From contig JACOVP010000012.1 in the NCBI GenBank assembly GCA_016177265.1, forward strand, positions 1 through 9,610: a stretch of DNA of 9,610 nucleotides, read 5' to 3'. The position numbers and the translations under genes were made by a program. The notes under the pieces are model-generated. The model searched no databases, had not been told where the DNA came from, and worked only from the letters and a program-made list of their open reading frames with translations. This document shows positions 1 to 8,500 of the stretch, in pieces (the stretch's first letter is position 1; each line of letters opens with the position of its first letter). The stretch is from Candidatus Woesearchaeota archaeon (GTDB taxonomy: Archaea; Nanobdellota; Nanobdellia; SCGC-AAA011-G17; UBA489).

Positions 1-2
1 TG

Positions 3-3000
3 TTACTACTTAGTTTATTCTTCCTATCTTTTGTGTCTGCGTGGGAAGCCAGCGAGGGCACAGAAGTACATCAATATATCACAAAAGAGGCTGGAGAGCT
101 ATGGCCATATTTGCCTGATGAAATGAAAGGTCATTTAACCAACCCTTACACAGTCCAGATAGAAAGAAACCGCTATACGCAAACTAATTATCAACCAGGT
201 GATGATATTATTAGTGGGTCAGGAGAAGAAGATTACCCATTACGTCCAAATTTTCCATTTTTTACATCTGCCGCAGTTAGAAAGGCGCGTTCACTTGGAC
301 ATTTTTGGGAGCCAGACAATTCACGAAATGGAGTTTATGATGATGGGCTTGATATAGATGTTTATGGTAATCAAGAAGCTTCATTTAGAAGAGCACGAGA
401 TTATTGGTTACAGTATGTTATTCCTTACTATGTTTCTGGTGATATTGATCGTTCTTACTACTGGCTGGGAAGAGTCGCGCACCTTATTGAAGATGCTAGT
501 GTTCCAGCACACGTCTTGTTAGATTGTCATCCAGATGATGAGCGTTTTGCTCCTCATTGTGAAGGTGGAAGTAATGATGACCAAGGCAGAGACGATTCGG
601 CTCTTGAGAGATATACAAGATTTCCTTATATCTTCGCAAATTACACTCACACTACTGCAGGTGCACCCTACAAATATGAGTTTCTTATTCCAGGGTTTAG
701 TGAAAGTAACTGGAGAACTGTTGATTCAAACTTTAGCGATACTAAATACTTATTCCGTCTGATGTGGTACACTGCACAAAAAGCTCAATATTTTGCTTCT
801 GATAATAAGGAACAAGACTTTACATATAATACAACAAATAATGTACAACAAAATTGGGCTTGCTCTGGAACAAGCAATAATCTCTGGGCTGATCAGGGAT
901 TAACTAGTTGTTCGGACTTCGTCACCATGAATGAATTAAGATTAGACGATCCCCTAGACACAGGTCCTAATGTGAAAAAAGAAGCAGACGCATTAATTCC
1001 CCATGCTATGCGAGCAGTTGCAGGATTATACAGATTATTCACCCATGAGGTTAACATTGATTGGCCGTTCTTCCATCACAATGTGCGTAGAACTGGTGTA
1101 ACTTATTTACCCGGAGACTACAGAAAAAATAACATACAAAATGTGAATCTTGTCTTGGACAATAGCGACAATTTTGTTTCTCGTATGGTTATTGCAGATA
1201 TTGATGGCAATGGATTGCAGGAAGTGATTGTCAGTACGACTAAACAAAACGTGGGCGGAAAAGTATACTCTGTAGAGAAGAATGTGCATGATCAGACAAC
1301 TATTAAATGGAGTTATAACAGTGGAAGAACAATAGGATCTCCTGCAGTTGCCAACTTAGACGATGATCTACAAAAAGAGATTTTGTATGCAAGTCCTGAG
1401 GACTATAAATTATGGAGACTAGATGTTGCTCCTTCAGGAACTAGTGTCACCAGGGATCGATTTTTTACAGCCATACCTAAACCAGATCCTAAAGTAGGAC
1501 TTTTTTGGCCTCTCTTTAGAGGAGATATAAAAGATGCAGCTATAGCAGATCTGGATAATGATGGCCATAAAGAAGTCATCTTTGCAGACTATCGAACTTC
1601 TCTTAGCCCTGACTGGAATGGATATGTTTATGTCACCGATAGTCAAGGAGCATTAAACTCTATTTATATTGTTGGAAATGGAGGGACTAATGGAGGAATT
1701 TCCATTGCCAATGTAGACAGCGATGCCAGATTAGAGATTATAGTGCCAAGTACTTATGGAATCTATGTTCTCAATTATAATTTAGGAGGATTTCTTTCCA
1801 AAAAATGGAGCAATACTGATGGCGCCATATTAGGATCTGTTGCAGTCTATGATTTTGGTGATGGAGATTTAAAGCTCATTTACACCACAACTAATGCTGG
1901 TTCAGTCTGTGATATAACAAAAACCTGTACAAATACTCTCTATATTCGCCGAGCAGAAGATGGAAGCTTGAACAAATCCATTAACCTTAACCTTCTTGAT
2001 TCACGAGTAACACCTACCGTGGCAGACTTAGACAATGATGATGTTCCAGAAATTGTTATTGTTGCAAAAAACAGTGAATTTGTAGACTTAGGTGTTATCG
2101 CTGCTTATGATGCTGTTTCTGGCACTCAGCAATGGGCCTATAATGATAACAATCAACTTCTTATCTCACAAATATCTCCAGATCTAGTTGATATTAATGG
2201 TAATGGTGATTTGGAAGTTGTCTATGCTGAGAATGATGGTTCAAAAGTGCATATCTTAACTGGGAGTAGTGGTGCTCAATGGGCAACCTATACCTTTTCT
2301 GGTTTAATTGGCAGTGCTCTAGCCATCGGTGATATCGATAATGATCGAAAAGCAGAGATTGCCGTCAAACATGCGGGTTTAGCTGATGTCGATACTACAG
2401 AGCTTTCTTCTTTGACAGACGAGAATAATGTACCAGACCTTAATCGCACAGAAAATTTAACGTATGATGAAGGAGACACCATTGATTTAACTCCTTTTGT
2501 CAACGCATCAGATTTTAACAGTGATCCAGTTGAGATTATCTATGAAGCTCCTTTTGATAGTAGTGGGCAATGGAAAGCGGATTGCCAAACTGTCGGCAAC
2601 TACACCTTCTTTGTTGAGGCTAGCGATCCGATGAACTTAAGCGATATCAAAGATTTCAACGTCCAAATTAACCCAACTTGTCCAGTGCATGAAAATATTG
2701 ATGAAGTTACGGGTATTGAAGGAGAGACTATCAATATTACGGTGAACGCGAGCGATCCCCAAGGCGATCCACTTACCTATGTCATTAATGACAGTCGTTT
2801 TACCCAAGAAAATAATATCTTCCGATGGGCAACACAGGATGGCGATGAAGGAGAACTTATTGTCAATATTAATGTCAGCGATGGAAATCCATTACATGTT
2901 GATTCCTTTGATGTGAAAATCATTGTATTTGATAAAGCAACGAACTTGCTCGACGTCTTTAATGATAGCAAGACAGATGATTTGTTAGTCTTCAATACTC

Positions 3001-3089
3001 CTGGAGAACAGAAGAGTGTTTCCGTTAGATTGAAGAAGAATGTTGATGTAGTTTACTCTACGATTACGATGGAGGGGTTGCCACCGTGA
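3..3089 (+). CDS. Secreted zinc-dependent phospholipase C-like enzyme fused to an FG-GAP beta-propeller and Ig-like domains (5' end outside window)
   Basis: The frame is open to the left edge. Codons before the GTG at 33 read LLLSLFFLSFVSA, the core and cleavage site of a signal peptide, so the real start lies upstream and the GTG is an internal Val. Residues below count that Val as 1. Residues 4-340 match the zinc-dependent phospholipase C family (Bacillus cereus PLC, clostridial alpha-toxin). The matches are Trp4 as predicted mature N-terminus, His13, Asp67, His90 in HFWEPDN, His150-x3-Asp154-x5-His160, Glu192, and AVAGLYRLFTHEV like the end of the alpha-toxin catalytic domain. Residues 383-785 hold about eight FG-GAP/VCBS repeats, and 800-967 hold two Ig/cadherin-like domains. 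Cysteines 165/176, 277/293, 626/632 and 851/883 look like four disulfide pairs. The likely role is extracellular phosphodiester cleavage of phospholipid head groups; an S1/P1-like nuclease is the main alternative. The usual His third-zinc ligand appears as Asp188. It overlaps the next gene by 4 nt. Confidence 0.85.
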   Translation, partial: LLLSLFFLSFVSAWEASEGTEVHQYITKEAGELWPYLPDEMKGHLTNPYTVQIERNRYTQTNYQPGDDIISGSGEEDYPLRPNFPFFTSAAVRKARSLGHFWEPDNSRNGVYDDGLDIDVYGNQEASFRRARDYWLQYVIPYYVSGDIDRSYYWLGRVAHLIEDASVPAHVLLDCHPDDERFAPHCEGGSNDDQGRDDSALERYTRFPYIFANYTHTTAGAPYKYEFLIPGFSESNWRTVDSNFSDTKYLFRLMWYTAQKAQYFASDNKEQDFTYNTTNNVQQNWACSGTSNNLWADQGLTSCSDFVTMNELRLDDPLDTGPNVKKEADALIPHAMRAVAGLYRLFTHEVNIDWPFFHHNVRRTGVTYLPGDYRKNNIQNVNLVLDNSDNFVSRMVIADIDGNGLQEVIVSTTKQNVGGKVYSVEKNVHDQTTIKWSYNSGRTIGSPAVANLDDDLQKEILYASPEDYKLWRLDVAPSGTSVTRDRFFTAIPKPDPKVGLFWPLFRGDIKDAAIADLDNDGHKEVIFADYRTSLSPDWNGYVYVTDSQGALNSIYIVGNGGTNGGISIANVDSDARLEIIVPSTYGIYVLNYNLGGFLSKKWSNTDGAILGSVAVYDFGDGDLKLIYTTTNAGSVCDITKTCTNTLYIRRAEDGSLNKSINLNLLDSRVTPTVADLDNDDVPEIVIVAKNSEFVDLGVIAAYDAVSGTQQWAYNDNNQLLISQISPDLVDINGNGDLEVVYAENDGSKVHILTGSSGAQWATYTFSGLIGSALAIGDIDNDRKAEIAVKHAGLADVDTTELSSLTDENNVPDLNRTENLTYDEGDTIDLTPFVNASDFNSDPVEIIYEAPFDSSGQWKADCQTVGNYTFFVEASDPMNLSDIKDFNVQINPTCPVHENIDEVTGIEGETINITVNASDPQGDPLTYVINDSRFTQENNIFRWATQDGDEGELIVNINVSDGNPLHVDSFDVKIIVFDKATNLLDVFNDSKTDDLLVFNTPGEQKSVSVRLKKNVDVVYSTITMEGLPP
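1179..2387 (+). repeat. About eight FG-GAP/VCBS-type calcium-binding repeats (propeller of gene 1)
   Basis: The encoded protein repeats a hydrophobic-Asp-x-Asp/Asn-x-Asp/Asn-Gly-x-x-Glu-hydrophobic motif. Examples are ADIDGNGLQEVIV (residues 388-400), ADLDNDGHKEVIF, ANVDSDARLEIIV, ADLDNDDVPEIVI, VDINGNGDLEVV and GDIDNDRKAEIAV. Motif starts lie near residues 389, 442, 507, 561, 608, 666, 721 and 768, so spacing is 47-65 residues, as in integrin-alpha-type propeller blades. The fifth copy (YDFGDGDLKL) is the most degenerate and lacks the Glu. These loops bind Ca2+ in the family; the propeller usually serves as a stabilising or ligand-binding platform. The repeat is at protein level only; I see no long DNA-level repetition. 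Confidence 0.85.
3071..3077 (+). promoter_or_regulatory. Ribosome binding site of the GTG-started gene 2
   Basis: GGAGGGG lies inside the last codons of gene 1 and is 8 nt before the GTG at 3086. It supports the GTG start, which gives a full signal peptide and a GTGA overlap with the gene 1 stop. This suggests translational coupling. Confidence 0.75.
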
Positions 3090-5515
3090 ATATACTAAAG
3101 CCCAATCAAACTTATCTTGTATTATTTACGTTGGTAATCTTCACTACTTTATTAAGTACTGATGTTTACAGTGAGCAATATGTAAGTTGTGCCAGTCCAT
3201 GGGCTATATATTGCTGGCATGATAATTATACTTGTGCTAATTGTGAAGTTAATGAAGATTGTAGAACGAGAAAAGACCAAGAATGGACATTCACTCGCTT
3301 TAGAGATACTTGTGGTACGATTGATTTTGTAAACTTTGGTACAGATCCCTATCTTATTTATGCCAATCTCTCTTGGAAGTATAACGATACGAGTAATTAT
3401 AATTGGCAAAACGCAGACGTCTTCATTTGGAAAGATGATAGACCTAACCAACCATTTGATGATAGAGAGGCGTGTATCCATCAGAGTGACTGGAACAAGA
3501 CAGGTACAACATGTAATGAATATTTAACTCGTCATGATAAGGTAGTTAACGTAAGCGTAAGTGGCGCTAGTTTGACCACCAACGCGGATCAATGGGGAAA
3601 TTGCGGTTCTGCTGGTGGTACGGGAGTAAAGTGTAGTTCTCCGGACATCAAGTCAGATATAGGTCAGCACGCATCATGGGAAGACGATCGTGAAATAGTT
3701 ATCCTCTATTTAGATCCAGTGCATACAACCAACCAATATTTGGTCGATGATGTAAGATTGAATACGCTAAGAGATCAACCACCTCAGTTTGGTAATTGTC
3801 CAGATAGTTCAACGGATGAAGATAGCGATGCTACTAATATTTCTATAGACTTATGGGCTTGTCATAGTGATCCAGACGATCCAGATGCTGAAAATAACTT
3901 TACTATAATTTCACAATCAAATCAACAGCTTATAGACTGTTCCACATTCACCAATGCAACAAGCTTATATCTCAATTGTTCTAGTCCAGCAACAGATCAA
4001 AATGGTATTAATGAAATCGAAATACAAGTCGATGACAGCTACTTTACTAATGTTACGAACCTAACAATAACAGTCAACTCTATTAACGACCCACCAAACT
4101 TCACGGTTAACACCACAGCATCGCCAGATACCTCAGCAGATGCAGCAGAACAAGGCACCTTTGTTCTCTTCAAAGCACAGATTGATGACAATGATGAAGA
4201 CGATGATGTGAACTTTACCATCTGTGATGGCTCGGGAAGAAGCGGCACTGGCTGTTCTGGAGCGACTTATTGCAATTATAACTCAACTAAAGATGGATGG
4301 AAATCGTGCTCCTATGATACATCAGGCTTGACTTCATCGACCTTTAGCTGGACATCTTTTGCCTGTGATAGTAGTGAAGCATGCACTGATGACGCTGACG
4401 GAACCTATACCATCACACGAAGACCAAGTGAAGTGAAAATGGATGTTGGTAGTCATCTCCAAGTCTTTAATGGCACAGGCTTCTTCATTGGTCCAGAAAG
4501 GGTAACAAACTTTACTGTTGAACTCCAAGAGGAACTTAATAGTTGCGTTGCTGATGCAGAGGGATATTGTAATATTACGTTAACCTTTACTTCAAATACT
4601 GCTGGTAAATTGAACGTGTCAAATTTAAACATTTACACAGCACTAAATGATACTGAACCACCACAGTACGATAATCTTTCAGTAACGCCAATTAACGGCA
4701 GCCCCCACGATCTGAACCAGATCTATGAATTTAACATTACCTATACAGACAACGTAGGAGTCGAAAACGTTACTATTAATTTCAATAACACAGTCTATTT
4801 CTATTCTGAAGGTAATATTACGAGACTTGATGACATCTTCACTTTTAATATCACTGGTTTAGCTGCAGCAGAATACCCCTATCTCTGGTCTGCCAATGAT
4901 AGCTCAGGAAACGAGAATGCGACGGATTGGTTTAGTTACACCGTTGTTCAAACACCGAGTGAAGTTAATTTGACTTTAAATGAACAAGACAGCGATATCT
5001 TTGTGTTTATTAATGACACCTTAGTCAGCACAGGGTATTTGCTTCAAGGCAGTGGTTCTCTAGACCTTTATATCAATGGGACCTTAGTTGCGAGCGGTAT
5101 TTCTCCTCTTAATCATACCTCAAGCTACGGAGATTTCGCAGAGTTAAATGTAACACTCTTCTATGTGGGCAACGAGAATTATACACCCTCCTTTGAAACA
5201 CATTTTGCTAATGTCACTAGCAACCAAACATTGCGAGTACAAAATCTCACCCAGCTCAATGCAACAGGTTTAACAGCAACCATCGGTTTTGACATTTTCA
5301 ATGAGCTAGATGTTAGTCTCTACACTAATTGGACACTTGATTTTGGAGATAGCAATAGTAGAGTGAACGCCATAGACCTTATACTCAATGCATCAGAAAC
5401 AGTCTTTGTCTTCAATAAATATACTTATGGTGGAGCTGGCACTTATCCGGTAACAGCTACTGCATTCAATGAATCTTATACATCTAGCCAATCCATTAAC
5501 GTGACGGTGGTGTAA
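3086..5515 (+). CDS. Secreted cysteine-rich, heavily sequon-bearing surface protein with Ig-like and PKD-like domains
   Basis: This 809-residue protein of unknown specific function has a signal peptide at about 1-29 (hydrophobic core LVLFTLVIFTTLL, then STDVYS). Residues 30-230 are an unrecognised cysteine-rich region with Cys at 35, 43, 50, 53, 59, 76, 130, 143, 173 and 183. Residues 236-335 look like a cadherin-like tandem domain ending in the linker SINDPP. Residues 335-445 form an acidic, six-Cys domain (IDDNDEDDDVNFTIC, WKSCSY, FACDSSEAC) of a kind I associate with Woesearchaeota and Parcubacteria surface proteins. Residues 520-620 and 621-710 are Ig/fibronectin-like (LWSANDSSGNENAT; VGNENYTPS). 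Residues 742-809 are PKD-like (NWTLDFGDSN, YGGAGTYPVTATAF). I count about 43 N-x-S/T sequons beyond the signal peptide. There is no enzymatic motif, C-terminal membrane segment or sorting signal. The GTG start is chosen for its signal peptide, ribosome binding site and GTGA overlap with gene 1. A structural or adhesive surface role is inferred. Confidence 0.85.
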   Translation: MNILKPNQTYLVLFTLVIFTTLLSTDVYSEQYVSCASPWAIYCWHDNYTCANCEVNEDCRTRKDQEWTFTRFRDTCGTIDFVNFGTDPYLIYANLSWKYNDTSNYNWQNADVFIWKDDRPNQPFDDREACIHQSDWNKTGTTCNEYLTRHDKVVNVSVSGASLTTNADQWGNCGSAGGTGVKCSSPDIKSDIGQHASWEDDREIVILYLDPVHTTNQYLVDDVRLNTLRDQPPQFGNCPDSSTDEDSDATNISIDLWACHSDPDDPDAENNFTIISQSNQQLIDCSTFTNATSLYLNCSSPATDQNGINEIEIQVDDSYFTNVTNLTITVNSINDPPNFTVNTTASPDTSADAAEQGTFVLFKAQIDDNDEDDDVNFTICDGSGRSGTGCSGATYCNYNSTKDGWKSCSYDTSGLTSSTFSWTSFACDSSEACTDDADGTYTITRRPSEVKMDVGSHLQVFNGTGFFIGPERVTNFTVELQEELNSCVADAEGYCNITLTFTSNTAGKLNVSNLNIYTALNDTEPPQYDNLSVTPINGSPHDLNQIYEFNITYTDNVGVENVTINFNNTVYFYSEGNITRLDDIFTFNITGLAAAEYPYLWSANDSSGNENATDWFSYTVVQTPSEVNLTLNEQDSDIFVFINDTLVSTGYLLQGSGSLDLYINGTLVASGISPLNHTSSYGDFAELNVTLFYVGNENYTPSFETHFANVTSNQTLRVQNLTQLNATGLTATIGFDIFNELDVSLYTNWTLDFGDSNSRVNAIDLILNASETVFVFNKYTYGGAGTYPVTATAFNESYTSSQSINVTVV
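5506..5512 (+). promoter_or_regulatory. Ribosome binding site of gene 3
   Basis: GGTGGTG overlaps the final codons of gene 2 and sits 7 nt before the ATG at 5520. It fits the GGTG-type archaeal Shine-Dalgarno element and supports the ATG that gives a complete signal peptide. Because it lies within the upstream gene, translation of the two genes is probably coupled. Confidence 0.65.
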
Positions 5516-5519
5516 CACA

Positions 5520-8500
5520 ATGAAACAAAAAATATTATGGTTGGTGATTTTCGTACTGGGGATTGTCTTGTTCGTCCAAGCGAACTCCAATGAACAACAA
5601 GTTGAAGGAGAGACAGTGGATACTCCTTTGATTACGGGTGATGTTCTTTTCCAAGAAAATGAGAGTAATCTCTCTGATATTATTTTGCCTCCAGAGCAGC
5701 CTGATGAGAATGCTACCCAGACTGAAAACAAAACAGAAGAGCAAATTGTTGATGAAGAACCAATTATCGATGATACAGAAGAAAATATCACTTCAGAAGA
5801 TGAGCAGCAGGATCAAAATATTCCTCAAGAAGATCCCTTCAAAGACTTGCGACCTTCCTTGCCAGGACCAAAACCAAAAGAAAATAATCTTGGTCCTCAG
5901 GCTGAAGGAGAAAAAGGTGAGCTATGGGAGCGAAGCTGTGACGGCACTCTCTGTGCGCATACCATCTATTCCTACCAGAAATACTATCAAAATAATGGTA
6001 GTTGGAAACAGATTGATGAGAACTTTTATAGTACACCCTGCACTACAGGCTATGATTTCTGTGTAACAGACAATCTCTATCAAACCTATATGAATGTATA
6101 TCCTGATACTACCACTCCTGTTTTCATAGCGAGGAATAGACTTACGGTGAAATTTAAACCGAACGTCATAGATTTCAAGGCAAACCAGCAGCGACAAACG
6201 ATTGGTACTGTTCGTCATAGCCCTGCACAAGTGTACAATCATAGTGTTCAGTATCTAGGAGCATTCCATGACGCTATTGATCTGCAATTTAAGTATCTGC
6301 CACGGATGTTCAAGGAAGAGATTGTTCTGAAGAAGAGAGATATCTTATCTCTTGCAAATGTCTCACAGAACAAAAGGGAGATCACATTAGATATAGAATC
6401 ACGCTTAGACGTAGATGCATCAGTTGATATCCTGGTTGATGGCATCGTTTGGGATAAACTATCACTACGAGAAACGCGCAATGCCATTACCATCACGAAT
6501 GGAGAAACTTCTCTCTACTTAGCGCCACCCATAGTCTATGATCAACGAGACAGTGCTCTTAGTCTGAACTATACCTTGGAAAACTCCGTGAACGGATATC
6601 TCCTGACAATTAAAGTACCCTATGAATGGCTCATAAATGAGTCTCGACGCTATCCTGTTTACATTGACCCTACTATAACCTTGGATTATAACGCAATCAT
6701 CTGGGATGGGCATGTCTTCTATGATGATGGTATTCTCTGTCCAGAACCACCATTCGAATGCAACAATCCGGATCGCAATGGTGGTGATAGTCGTGTCTTT
6801 GTTGGTTCCAGCGATAATAGTCCAGCGATAGGGTTTACGACGTATCGAGGTGACATCGATTGGAATATAGATTCAATTCCAGACCATGCGAAGGTTGTCA
6901 ATATCAATCTCAGCCTTTACTTTGAGCAAGTTGATTCCAATAATGCAGAGATGCGCTTCTACCACATGGAAGGTAGTAATAACTACTATCCAGATAATGA
7001 TAGTGGTAATACTGGCTTCTATAACGATATTTCTAATGGAACGTTATACCTCACCCAGCAGGCAACAGAAGGTATTGCAAACACCTTTAATCTGACCACT
7101 AGTGCACAATTGAAAACGGATTTTGAATTCTTATTGACGAATGGAACTGATGAGTGGAGCATCGGCGTCCGTTCAAGTGAACCCGCGGATGAAGGAAGTA
7201 TTGTCAATGCAAGCCTCTTTACATCTGCAGAAGGAACACAGAATCAACGACCATCATTAGAAGTGATTTATACCTCAACAAAACCAGTGATTAATGTTCT
7301 AACACCAGCAAATGCATCTGTCTTTGACAAGCTTGGCAATATTATTATTCAAGTCAATGTTACTGACCCAGATAATGATCCTCTGAAAGTATCCATCTTT
7401 GGCAGTAATATTTCATTACCGAATCAACCTGATCTCGGAGATCTCCTCTTGAAACAAGAAAATGTGACAAGTGGAAGCGTTCTAACCTACAACTGGACTG
7501 TCTTTGTGACAGATGCAAGCCCCAAAACAGTCGTCTTATTCCATTACGATAACCAAAGCGAACTCGGTGAAAATGATACACAAGTCACTGATTTTAGTGG
7601 TGCGACTAACCATGCAAGCTGCACGGGAACCTCTTGTCCCCTCTTTAACGAAACAGGTGGTAAACTAGCGGGCGCATTTGACTATGAACGTGGCGACAAT
7701 GATATATTTATTGTACGACCTAGCTCAACCTTCACTAGTTTACGCAATGGCACATTTGCTACCTGGATGTATGTCAACAATATTCCCCAAGACGGCAATA
7801 GTTTGGGTATCTTTGAGATTTACGACAATCCTAATGATCGTTTGTCCTATGAAGTAGGCAATGACGGTGGTCTCTTCATTGTGAATAATGCGGATGGGTC
7901 TAACTCTTTTGTCTTCTCTTACCCAAATGCTATTATTGCTGGTACTTGGTATCATGTTGCTTTTACCTTTGGTGATGAGGGATTAAAGAGTTATCTGAAT
8001 GGGCAATTGCTGAACATGAGTACAACACAAACAGTTGGCTTTGACAATATAACCTCATCTGCTAACATCAGTATAGGAGCATTAGAAGTTGTTGCTACCA
8101 ATGGCTTCAATGGCACGATTGATGAGACTGTTATTTACAATTATGCCTTATCGCAGGAGGAAATTATGAATCTTTATCGCTTGCAATCAGGCAGTTATTA
8201 TTTCTGGGTCAACGTCACCGATGGCATTACCGATGAGCAGTCTGACAATATCACGTTTACACTCTTCGCTGATGAGTTTGAGGGACGAAAGGCGATTGAA
8301 CGAGGCATTCGCAATGTAACTGCTACTGCGCCTGTCTTTATGGACAGCCAAGTACATACCGGAGATACGAGCAATAATCAGCAGTTAGGCAGGTTTGACA
8401 CCTTTACGCAGAATGACAAACAAAACTATGCTTTTAACTATATCACTGAGGGAGAAACCTATATGAATATGAACAACTTTGATAGTAATATCTATTTCCT

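Noticed and set aside
33..35. GTG as translation start of gene 1
   Set aside because: The same frame continues to the left edge with a hydrophobic signal-peptide core. Starting at 33 would remove the signal peptide and leave an exported-type enzyme without export.
3152..3481. 109-codon minus-strand open frame opposite gene 2
   Set aside because: It lies antisense to the cysteine-rich region, its Ile-rich translation mirrors the opposite strand, and no promoter or ribosome binding site was seen.
5638..6066. 142-codon plus-strand open frame inside gene 3
   Set aside because: It overlaps gene 3 in another frame, lies mostly over the acidic linker and is very Lys/Met/Leu-rich. It shows no domain, no ribosome binding site and no independent support.
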